Shown here one piece after another: positions 55,201 to 64,000 of a DNA stretch of 64,000 bases. Made by a program: the position numbers and the translations under genes. Under the pieces are notes generated by a model. It saw only the letters and a list, made by a program, of their open reading frames with translations, searched no databases and was not told the origin of the DNA. The DNA is taken from contig OZ024835.1 of assembly GCA_964016985.1 (NCBI GenBank), positions 62,952,828 to 63,016,827 of the forward strand, given 5' to 3'. Every line of letters starts with the position of its first letter. Position 1 is the stretch's first letter. Source of the stretch: Anodontia alba (taxonomy: Eukaryota; Mollusca; Bivalvia; Lucinida; Lucinidae).

Positions 55201-55620
55201 AAAATCATGAAATATTTAAATGTATTTTCCTCTGAAATCACTGACAGGGCTAATTTTCACCAAATTTCATGTGAAGGCTTCTGTCAGAGGGGATTTGAAA
55301 ATTTGTTTAAATGGCCATGATTCAGTGATCAAGATGGTTGATACCTATAGATGTTGAAAATCATTTAAAACTCTTCTTCAGAACCAAGAAAGCATTGAAA
55401 CTGAGTTTTAGTATAGAGCATTGTGGATGGGATATCTACCAGTTTTGTTAATACTAGGTTGTCCGTTGACCTTTTTTTTATAATACAGTTTAAATTTGAT
55501 ATACAGAAAAATCAACAAGTCCGATATCGCCACAGTATTATGTGTTTTGCTAAACTTCTACCGCGGTTTCACTGTTATCGACAGATTTTCAAGAAGACAT
55601 TAAATCATTTTACCTAGCAA
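52245..55620 (+). repeat. degenerate R1-type arrays
   Basis: Opens with a weakened R1-like start (CTCAGGACGAGTTATAGTGA, GTCAATCTGTCCGACCGTC). It holds ~280 bp-spaced units (AAATTGCATTTTC at about 52474, 52753, 53067; GGTTGCCATGGCAA / GGTTACCGTGGCAA). Then come units with CAAGATGGCCGCAATGCCAG, CCATATATGG (53918) and TTTCACCAAATTT, up to about 55470. No right end is recognised, so this is decayed or composite. Confidence 0.6.
54110..54540 (-). repeat. possible diverged D 3' region in minus orientation
   Basis: GCACCGCCTTAGAACGGTCA and GAACATAAAAATCAAA match short blocks of the reverse complement of the D 3' region in the right order. A T run with CCC follows TTTTTTTT at 54140. Most of the sequence between is not alignable by eye. 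Confidence 0.35.
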
Positions 55621-56106
55621 CAATACATAATGACGTTACTTCCGGCATAAGTGACGTTACGTTCAATTTGTTAAAAAACGGTATCATCACAAAGTCCAGT
55701 CATAATGGTAAGGAGTTAAGGCGTTCGAATACTGAGGGAAGTACGGAATTAAGTCTTCGGTACTAACGATCATCATCTTCTGAGCCCCACCTTCTCCGCC
55801 ATTATTTCATTACATGGACTAGGTCGTTCTACCTTATGAGTGCCAGAAAAGTTGCTTTATGCGGACTTCAAAGATGTTTCCTCACGCTGCATCTCTTAAA
55901 ATGATAAGGGTTTTTTAATGAAAGAGATGAATTACTTTGTAACAAATGAGTTTCAAGATGGGAGTCAAGGTCTTCATTAAATTGTGCGCATGCTGATCCA
56001 AGCATTCGCTGTCACCATGTTCTTGGATCATCCACGTTCCCCAAGCGCGTATCACGTGATCTTATTGCCTAATCTACGAATGCTTTGAATGATGCGTAAA
56101 AGTTCA
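55621..56106. other. no gene seen
   Basis: Spacer between the degenerate arrays and the MITE. No motif. Confidence 0.4.
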
Positions 56107-56387
56107 CATCACGAAAACATGCCTATATAATTTTGACCCCCTTAAACCCCACTTTTGTATAGTAAAACTGGGGTTTACAGGGGTATACATTATTTTTCTT
56201 ATTTTTGCTTGAAAACATAGATTGTGGGTACTCGTTAGAACCGCCTCGCTGAGGTGGTTCTAACGAGTACCCACAATCTATGCTTTGAGCAGAATTATAA
56301 AAAAATATCCGAATTTTTTATCTGAAACAATTTCATTTTTTGGTAGTAAATTTTTCAGTATATTTGTATAGGCTTGTTTTCGTAATG
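56107..56387 (-). mobile_element. palindromic MITE, copy d (opposite orientation)
   Basis: Starts CATCACGAAAACATGCCTAT and ends GGCTTGTTTTCGTAATG. The GACCCCCTTAAACCCCAC block lies at the left, so the element is inverted relative to copies b, c and e. The core has one mismatch in the centre (GCCTCGCTGAGGTGG). Confidence 0.92.
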
Positions 56388-57289
56388 GCAGCCATTTTGA
56401 AATCTTTATTTTTCTTCCCAAAACTTGACATCTGAGGCATAATACGGTCGTATATCCGTATAAGTTATATTTGTCTGAAACGAAACATCTTTTTCGTCTC
56501 GGATAAAATAAGAAAACTATTAACAAATTGTCGTTTGTCGAATTCGTCCAGAGAGTGGAAAAGGGTGAGTACATAAACCACCCATAGACCGAGAAAGGAA
56601 GTGCACATTTAAATGTTTTAAACTTTCATTCGATAAATAAAACTTAATAACCCATCCTAAGTTTATATCCACCCATTTGCCAGTGTGTCATAATAATGTT
56701 CGTAAAAATCTCAATATGCGGCGGTAAATAACATGCTTAATAAGGCGTTAAATTTCATATACCAGGATTTCTCTGTCTATTGTCATAAATAAGAGGCTTA
56801 TTAACGTTTAGCATGTTGAGTATAAATTTCATTGGACAATTTAAAATATGTTTGTTTTATCATTTTCCCCAAAAATATAGACTTTGACATTTTATGCAGA
56901 TTGTTTAGAGACAGTTTGCATGAAGCCAGTTTGCATGAAATTCCAAAGACTTTTTTTCTGGCAAAAATGAAGAAAACAAAATAGAAAAAAATATCAGTTT
57001 TTCGTCTGCTAAAATTGCCCATAGAGTGATAAAGACTAAGGGTCATGCCACATTAAACCGACATCATAGCAATTAATATATCTGTTCTTCTTAAAAAACT
57101 TTTATAAATTTTTAATAGTTGGTATAATTATAGTTTAAATGACTAGTTATTAGGTATCTTCAGTAAAAGATGGGTTTTAACCTTTAATTCGCCGATCACA
57201 ACTGCAACAGATTTATTAATATTTATTTTATTTAATTTTATTTTGCGCGAAAATAAGGCTTGGCATTTTACGTGAATAATGAAATTTCA
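56388..57289. other. no gene seen
   Basis: AT-rich spacer. An 81-codon minus-strand frame (57046-56801) is without motif. Confidence 0.4.
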
Positions 57290-57352
57290 GCTTTTTTTTT
57301 CTTCAATATATCTTTTTTTTTCTTCAATATATCTTTTTTTTTCTTCAATATA

Positions 57353-57385
<33 letters not shown>

Positions 57386-57392
57386 CAATATA
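57290..57392 (+). repeat. ~21 bp minisatellite, four to five copies, with long T run
   Basis: TTTTTTTTTCTTCAATATAT-C repeats at 57291-57385, the last unit expanding into a T run of about 33 before TTCAATATATC. Confidence 0.88.
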
Positions 57393-57491
57393 TCATTTTT
57401 CTGGGACAGTAAACCATGATAGATATTTCATGTGAAATATCAAACTTGATAAAGGTATTCTAAACTATATCTGACGATTTTAACAACATTA

Positions 57492-57770
57492 CATTACGAA
57501 AACATGCAATTTCAAATATACTGAAAATTTTACCACCAAAAAATGAAAATTTTCAGATAAAAAATTTCTGTATTTTACATTATTCTGATCAAAACATACA
57601 TTCTGGGTACTCGTTAGAACCGCCTCGGCGAGGCGGTTCTAACGAGTATCCACAATCTATGTTTTTGAGCAGAAATAAGAAAAATAATGTATACCCCTGT
57701 AAACGCCAGTTTTACTATATAAAACTGGGGTTTAAGGGGGTCAAAATTGTACAGGCATGTTTTCGTGATG
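57492..57770 (+). mobile_element. palindromic MITE, copy e
   Basis: Ends CATTACGAAAACATGCAAT and GGCATGTTTTCGTGATG. The core has a perfectly symmetric GAACCGCCTCGGCGAGGCGG centre and one mismatch in the outer stem (GAGTATCC for GGGTACTC). Confidence 0.92.
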
Positions 57771-58115
57771 AGAACAAACCCCATTTCACCACTTTATACT
57801 GAGGACCTGAGATTTGGGGATCAGAAACTAAAAGGAAGTTCATGTGGTGGTGGCTTACAAAGTGGTGATTCTTAAAGGAGATTGTAAATAACCCTTGAAT
57901 GATTTTGTCGCTATTTTTGGCAGCTTTTACGGAGGTTGCCTCCGCTGTACTGAAATATTTCATTCTTGGGCTATTATATAAAAAACTCTGCGAGGAAATT
58001 CTTGTCTTTATGGAATAGCACAATGTGAAGAGAGGTAAACAGTTTCATGAGAGGGTTATTAACCTTTAGTAGGTAGCCATTCTCCCTTACCAGACTGGGA
58101 AGTACCTTATCAGAA
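57771..58115. other. no gene seen
   Basis: Spacer. A 102-codon minus-strand frame overlaps the MITE end and has no motif. Confidence 0.4.
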
Positions 58116-58292
58116 CTCTTCCGCTGATTCAAGAAGGGCAGTTGTCAGTTTCTTGCGAAAGAATGTGCACAATACTGGTTAACCGCTTAGAGGACTAAGC
58201 CTGCCAGTAAGCGTGTGGTTAGGTAAACTGACCGCGCTCGACTTGACCCCATTGGGTTGACTGGGCCGTAAAACCTCAACACAAACAAACAA
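58116..58292 (+). mobile_element. 5'-truncated SINE with 12 bp target-site duplication
   Basis: Covers the body and tail only (TTCCGCTGATTCAAGAAGGG to CTCAACACAAACAAAC). ACCTTATCAGAA flanks it at 58104-58115 and 58293-58304. Tail hairpin ACCC-CATT-GGGT is at about 58246-58257. Confidence 0.9.
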
Positions 58293-58387
58293 ACCTTATC
58301 AGAATGATTACACATCTGGATCTTCCCCGACGACTACAATTTATAAACAATACTGTAGAACGTCCTCGTGTCCAAATTTCGTCTTAT

Positions 58388-61034
58388 TTTAGCTCACCAG
58401 AGCACGAAGTGCTCAAGGTGAGCTATTGTGATCGCTCTGTGTCCGTCCGTCGTGCGTCGCCAACAATTTACTTAAATCACATCTCCTCATAAACCGGTCA
58501 ATGGATTTTGAAATAATTTCACAGGAATGTTCCTTGGGTGACCCTCTACTAAAAAAATTACTAAAATAGTTCCGTTCAACTGAACAAAATGGCCGCCAGA
58601 GCTAAAAAAAAAAACAGAGAAAAAAGCCTTTAAACGACATCTCCTACTAGGCCAGTGGTCCGATATCAAAATAATTTCACTTATATCCCTTTACTAAATT
58701 GCTAAAATGGTTCCGCTCCGCTGAACAAAATGGCCACCAGAGCTAAAAATAGAAAAAAAACCTTTCAACGACATCTCCTAAACCGGTGGATGGATTTAAA
58801 AAAAAAATCACAGGACTGTTCCTTCGGTGACCATCTACCAAAATTGCTAAAATCGTTCCGCTCCGCTAAACAAAATGGCTATCAGATCTATAAATAGAAA
58901 AACCTTTAAACGACATTTTCTCCTATGCAAATGGCCCGATTTGAGAATAATTTCACAGAAATGTTCCTCTAATGACTTTTAACCAATATTGCTAACATCT
59001 TTTCGCTCAGCTGAACAAAATGGCTGCCAGAGCTAAAAATAGAAAAACCTTTAAACGACATCTCTTCCTAGGCCAATGGCCCGATTTCAAAATAATTTCA
59101 TAGAAATTGTCCTCATATAACTCTTTACTAAAATTGCTAAAATCGTTTCGCTCTGCTGAATTAAATGGCTGCCAGAGCTAAAAGCAGAAAACAACTTAAA
59201 ACAACAACTTCTCTAGGCCAATGGACTGATTTCAAAATAATTTCACAGAAGTGTTCTTCTGATGATCCTGTACCAAAATTGCTAAAATTGTTCCGCTCCG
59301 CTGAACAAAATGACCTCCAGGGCTAAAACTAGAAAATCTTTAAACCACATCTCCTCCTAGGCCAATGGTCCGATTTCAAAAATAATTTCACAGCAATGTT
59401 CCTCGTATGATCTTTTACCAAAATTGCTGAAAATGTTCCGCTCCGCTTAACAAAATGGCCGCCAGAGCTACAAAATAGAAACAAAAAAGCCTTTAAACGA
59501 CATCTCCTACTAGGCCAGTGGTCCGATATCAAAATAATTTCACTTATACCCCTTTACTAAATTGCTAAAATGATTCCGCTCCGCTGAACAAAATGGCCAC
59601 CAGAGCTAAAAATAGAAAAAAAAAAAAAAAAAAAAAAACCTTTCAACGACATCTCCTAAACCGGTGGATGGATTTCAAAAAAAAAAAAAAAAATTCACAG
59701 GACTGTTCCTTCGGTGACCATCTACCAAAACTGCTAAAATCGTTCCGCTCCGCTAAACAAAATAGCTACCAGATCTAAAAATAGGAAAACCTTTAAACGA
59801 CATTTTCTCCTATGCAAATGGCCCGATTTGAGAATAATTTCACAGAAATGTTCCTCTAATGACTTTTAACCAATATTGCTAACATCTTTTCGCTCGGCTG
59901 AACAAAATGGCTGCCAGAGCTAAAAATAGAAAACCCTTTAAACGACATCTCTTCCTAGGCCAATGACCCGATTTCAAAATAATTTCATAGAAATTGTCCT
60001 CATATGACCCTTTACTAAAATTGCTAAAACCGTTTCGCTCTGCTGAATTAAATGGCTGCCAGAGCTAAATGCAGAAAAAAACTTAAAACAACAACTTCTC
60101 TAGGCCAATGGACTGATTTCAAAATAATTTCACAGAAGTGTTCTTCTAATGATCCTGTACCAAAATTGCTAACATTGTTCCGCTCCGCTGAACAAAATGA
60201 CCTCCAGAGCTAAAACTAGAAAATCTTTAAACCACATCTCCTAGGCCAATGGTCCGATTTCAAAAATAATTTCACAGCAATGTTCCTCGTATGATCTTTT
60301 ACCAAAATTGCTGAAAATGTTCCGCTCCGCTTAACAAAATGGCCGTCAGAGCTAAAAAATAGAAAACCTTTAAACCACATCTCCTCCTAGGCCAATGGTC
60401 CGATTTCAAAATAATTTCATAGCAATGTTCCTCGTATGACCCGTAACCAAAATTGCTAAAATTGTTCTGCTTCGCTGAACAAAATGGCCACCAGAGCTAA
60501 AAAGAGAGAGAGAGAGAGAGAAACAACAACATTTAAAGGACATCTCCTCCTAGGCCAATGACCAAATTTCAAAATAATTTCGCAGAAATGTTCCTCTTAT
60601 GCCCCTATACCAAAGTTGCCAAAATGGTTCTGCTCAGCTGGTTAAAATGGCTGTCAGAGCTAAAAATTAGAAAAAAAAAACAACAATCTTTCAACGGCAT
60701 CTCCTCCTAGGCCACAAGCCTGATTTCAAAATAAATTCACAGAAATGCTCAACTTAGGGTACTTCACCAGAATAAAGAAATTGGTCCCACCTGAGCTAAA
60801 CATAGCAAACTCTTTATTCAAATGACCCTTTTTCAAACTAATTTCACAGAAATGTTCCTCTAATGTTGCTAAAACGGTTCCACTCCAATGAAAAAGATGG
60901 CCTGCAAAGCTAAAAATAGAAAAAAAATCTTTGGTCCTCATCTCCTTAAACCAGTGACTCCTTCACTTCCATAAGCAATGAAACATCTTAGACTCAGGTG
61001 AGCGATCCAGGGCCATCATGGCCCTCTTGTTTTA
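58388..61034 (+). repeat. R1-type element with ~145 bp units in a higher-order repeat
   Basis: Left end TTTTAGCTCACCAGAGCACG..GTGAGCTATTGTGATCGC..GTCCGTCCGTCG, right end CTCAGGTGAGCGATCCAGGG..GGCCCTCTTG. Units of about 145 bp carry GCTGAACAAAATGG, CCGATTTCAAAATAATTTCA and GCCAGAGCTAAAAATAGAAA. The block at about 58590-59480 is repeated at about 59460-60370 with an offset rising from 865 to 887 because A runs have grown. A (GA)n run sits at 60505-60521. Confidence 0.85.
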
Positions 61035-61251
61035 AGTGGGTGACGTGAAGTGCGTATAAAATAACCGTGGTTTACCTCAACATTTTGAGGATTTCTTTCT
61101 GTTTGGTCACGGACACTTAGTTTTGAAAACAGATTAAACCCGATGAAAAGAACGTAAACACAATATATATTTTAATAGGACGTAGCTTACATCTTATATT
61201 TCTTCCGATTTAATCCATAAATGCCTAATATCTTAAAACTGGCACATTGGC

Positions 61252-61314
61252 AAACAGTGTAGACCCAGATCAGACGCCGCATGATGCGGCGTCCTATCTG
61301 GGTCTACACTGTTT
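61252..61314. repeat. palindrome of ~31 nt arms
   Basis: AAACAGTGTAGACCCAGAT then GACGCCGCAT pairs with ATGCGGCGTC then ATCTGGGTCTACACTGTTT, with a one-base mismatch on each side near the middle and a 1-3 nt centre. Confidence 0.85.
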
Positions 61315-61464
61315 GTTTTTTAAGGACTGAATATACTTGGTAGAGACCAATTTTTTGACATCCTGTTCGATTTTCTTGACACCAATCTCTATTCTAGATG
61401 AGGTCTTCTCTAAACATTTACTCCTCAGGAGAGCAAAGTCTTTTCTTTTTGGGTAAACACTTTT

Positions 61465-61550
61465 CAGAAGGGATGTAGAACAACTTTGGCGTCAGAAGGG
61501 ATGTAGAACAACTTTGGCGTCAGAAGGAATGTAGAACAACTTTGGCGTCA
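61465..61550 (+). repeat. 28 bp tandem repeat, three copies
   Basis: CAGAAGGGATGTAGAACAAC..TTTGGCGT three times in a row (the third has GGAATG). Confidence 0.9.
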
Positions 61551-61729
61551 TAAAGCAGTCGAACTACTCCTTATGGTGTCATTTAAGAAGCAACAATAAG
61601 CAACAATAAAATAAATGTTAGACTCGGAAGAAGCCGTGATAACACGTTCAAGCCCATAGACCGGAAGGCGGTTGTTCTGTTGTTAATTGTATTCGTTATT
61701 TCTGGGGCCTTGTGACTGCTCGCTGCGGT

Positions 61730-62087
61730 TTTTTTTTTTTTTTTTTTTTCGTGTTTTGTCTTGTTTGTTACCTTATGGTTGTGTATGGTGTATCCTGTCA
61801 GGCATTGAGATCATCACGTTGAGTAAGAGAGAGCGGATTGCTTTGCGTTTCTCTGTTTGTAACGAGCCTAAAACCTCAACACAAACAAAAGTAACGAGTG
61901 TGCTGTCAATCGCAGTTTTTGTTGCTCTACCACTTGGTGTCTTTGGTAAACTGTGTTCTGTGATTGTGACGCTACTAGGATGCTTCTGTTCTACTTTGCA
62001 GGGAGTGTACATCCAGATGAGACGACCCATAATGCGCCGTCCCATTAGGGCCTTTCTGTTATTGACCTTTGACCTTTGTCACCACTC
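61730..62087. other. T run, SINE-tail-like piece, no gene
   Basis: A T run of about 23 is at 61730-61749. At 61868-61893 is CCTAAAACCTCAACACAAAC, matching the SINE tail. A 179-codon plus-strand frame (61687-62226) runs through the T run and into the MITE, so it is not a gene. Confidence 0.5.
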
Positions 62088-62352
62088 ATTAAGAAAACAC
62101 ATCTATTTAAATATATTGAAATGTTTACAACGAGAAAAGGAAATATTTCAGATAAAATACTCTGATATTTTTCATATTCCTGTCCAAAACATAGATTGTG
62201 GGTACTGGTTAGAACCTCCTCGGTGAGGCGGTTCTAACGAGTTACCACAATGTATGTTTTTTGCAAAATAAGCAAAATAATGTTTTCCCCATTTTACTGT
62301 ATAAAGGCTGGGTTTAAGGGGATCAAAATTATATAGGCGTGTTTTCGTGATG
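62088..62352 (+). mobile_element. palindromic MITE, copy f
   Basis: Left end CATTAAGAAAACACATCTAT (diverged) and right end TAGGCGTGTTTTCGTGATG. The core is partly decayed (GTACTGGTTAGAACCTCC / GGCGGTTCTAACGAGTTACC). Confidence 0.88.
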
Positions 62353-63175
62353 TATAGCCGTTTGTTTTTGCGTGTAAAACCCTTTCAGAGTCAACAGAGA
62401 CGTCATAGAAGAGATAGATGATATTTGACTTTTTCAGTGTAAGATCAAATTTTATTTCACCGAATTAACACCAAATGTAGTTTTCACGAGTGAAATAAAT
62501 CTTGACCATGCACAAAAAAAAATCAAATTTTCTGTTTCTGTTTTTATTCAAAATAATTGAACTTCTACCTACTCTTCGACACTTACGTCGGGAAATCAAC
62601 ATTTTTCCCTAGCCATTTCGCATCAATTTGGTCTTCATCAGCGTATTTAGGGGCATAATATTGAGTAAGTATGTAGTTTTGTACCTCTAAAATGAGGCCA
62701 AATAAATTTCATAGCAATACAACGTAAGAAGTCGACATGAGGTAAATGCCACAGTAGGTGATAGTCCGCCTGACGTCGTGTGCAGGAGCAATAAATGACG
62801 TCAGTGGTTCTAACGCGGAACGTTAACCTCATTACATAATTTCAGACAAATATACTGCGTCTTAAACCATTTGACATTGTTTTTGACCTAGAAATCTTGA
62901 GGGATTCGATTTCAAGAAAAAAAGTCCCAAACAGTGAATATTAAAAAATCGTATTTTCACTGTTTGAAACGGTGACAATATCGAATTCGATTTCACTGAG
63001 AAATCTCTATATTTCATTGAAAAGCATGAAGGCATAAAGGAGATATTTTAGTTATTCAAATATCTTTAGCATAAAGGCATAAAGTAAAATATTTTTAGTT
63101 ATTTAGACTTTAAAAAGATTAACGGAGCCAGCGCACGACAAAACTTACAATAAGACTTGTGCGACCAGCGAAGAC
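62353..63175. other. no gene seen
   Basis: A small stem (AAACAGTGA / TCACTGTTT) is at 62928-62965. TTTAGTTATTCAAATATC and CATAAAGGCATAAA words repeat at 63030-63100. No ORF of note. Confidence 0.4.
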
Positions 63176-63184
63176 TCAGATCAG

Positions 63185-63716
63185 CCTGGGTTCGACCCAC
63201 GCGGGTCTGCAACGTTCATTCGTGGAGATTGATGATAAATTATTTTCTACGGTCAATTTCTCACTTCCGCTGATTCAAGAAGAGCAGCTGTCAGTTTCTG
63301 GCGAAAGAATGTGCACATCACATTATGAAAACATACCTATTCAAGTATACTGAAAATTTTACCACTAAAAACAAGAAAATTTTCACATAAAACATTCTGA
63401 TATTTTTCATATTTTATGTCAAAACATAGATTGTGGGTACTCGTTAGAACCGCCTCGGCGAGGCGGTTCTAACGAGTACCCACAATTTATGTTTTGAGCA
63501 GAAATAAGAAAAATAATGTATACCCCTGTAAACCCAGTTTTTTCTGTATAAAAGTGGGGTTTAAGGGGGTCAAGACTATATAGGCGTGTTTTCGTGATGT
63601 AATTAACCACTAAGCGGACTTTGCTACACACTAAAAGTGTGCTTAGGTAAACTGACCGCGCTCGACATTACCCACTTAGTTTGACTTGGCCGTAAACCCT
63701 GAACATTTACAAACAA
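63185..63716 (+). mobile_element. SINE split by a MITE
   Basis: 63185-63316 begins within the B-box region (TGGGTTCGACCCACGCGGGT), continues through the body to GAAAGAATGTGCAC and resumes at 63601 with AATTAACCACTAAG to GTAAACCCTGAACATTTACA. TCAGATCAG flanks the whole (63176-63184 and 63717-63725). The tail hairpin has been lost here (CATTACCCACTTAGTTTGA). Confidence 0.85.
63317..63600 (+). mobile_element. palindromic MITE, copy g, inside the SINE
   Basis: ATCACATTATGAAAACATAC at the left, GGCGTGTTTTCGTGATGTAAT at the right, and a perfect GAACCGCCTCGGCGAGGCGG core. The SINE reads GTGCAC before and TTAACCACTAAG after, contiguous (apart from a few bases) in the other SINE copies. Confidence 0.92.
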
Positions 63717-63759
63717 TCAGATCAGACAATCAGAGTCTTCGCTGATCGCATGTGTCTTC

Positions 63760-64000
63760 TTTCACCTCCAAAAACAGAAAATTTCAGATAAAAAAAAATT
63801 CTGATATTTTTCATATTTCTGCTCAAAACATAGATTGTGAGTACTCGTTAGAACCACCTCGACGAGGCGGTTGTAACGAGTACCCACAATCTATGTTTTG
63901 AGCAGAAATATGAAAAATAATGTATACCCCTGTAAACCCCAGTTTTACTATATAAAAGTGGGGTATAAGGGGGTCAAAATTATATAGGTATGTTTTCGTG
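63760..64000 (+). mobile_element. palindromic MITE, copy h, cut by window end and left-truncated
   Basis: Starts in the left arm (TTCACCTCCAAAAACAGAAA) without the terminal CATTACG. Core at about 63821-63905 (GAACCACCTCGACGAGGCGG, two mismatches). Runs to TATGTTTTCGTG at the window edge. Confidence 0.9.

Noticed and set aside
61687..62226. A 179 aa plus-strand protein
   Set aside because: The frame runs through a 23-base T run (poly-Phe), SINE-tail sequence and into a MITE.

Overview
This is eukaryotic, animal DNA, and almost all of it is transposable elements and other repeats. The best guess for the source is a marine bivalve mollusc. That rests on an AT-rich, very repeat-dense landscape with tRNA-headed SINEs, I/Nimb-type LINEs, ISXO2-like (Merlin) transposase, SWIM-domain MULE-like transposase, and long repeat elements that begin AGCTCACC and end near a GGCC-rich CTCTTG. 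It is an inference from recalled family distributions, not from a search. I see no host gene I can support with confidence, no operon-like organisation, no rRNA and no functional tRNA.

Layout. 0-9 kb: a SINE, two broken copies of LINE-A (an endonuclease, reverse transcriptase and RNase H retrotransposon), a tandem-array element (called R1 here), and a decayed SWIM-type transposase with an Ulp1-like protease region split by a LINE. 8.8-13.7 kb: a near-perfect palindrome, a 1.2 kb GATATC-dense satellite, an uninterrupted Merlin/ISXO2 transposase ORF on the minus strand, and the first palindromic MITEs. 13.9-24.2 kb: a mosaic of LINE-A pieces and pieces of a second retroelement (called D here: a reverse-transcriptase-like tail plus a 600 bp 3' region), with a complete SINE and a second R1 element.

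24.2-41.5 kb: a nest. An old minus-strand LINE-B is split by a block of D plus R1, by a LINE-A copy inside that R1, and by a second LINE-A copy (33,310-39,128). This last copy has two uninterrupted ORFs (473 and 1218 aa) and perfect 14 bp target-site duplications. 42-49.3 kb: a D 3' end, an unidentified proline- and glutamine-containing reading frame, a 156 bp tandem array, a foldback and a 31 bp minisatellite. 49.3-64 kb: degenerate R1-type arrays, six more palindromic MITEs, a 2.6 kb R1 element with a higher-order repeat, SINE pieces (one split by a MITE) and short palindromes.

How the parts relate. The intact LINE-A has the coding parts needed for target-primed reverse transcription: a gag-like RNA-binding ORF1, and an ORF2 with endonuclease, RT, RNase H and a zinc knuckle. 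The last ~40 bases of the SINE resemble the LINE-A 3' end, including a matching ACCC-loop-GGGT hairpin, so the SINE may be mobilised by a LINE of this type. The Merlin ORF and the palindromic MITEs are DNA-transposon components. I could not tie the MITEs to any transposase in the window.
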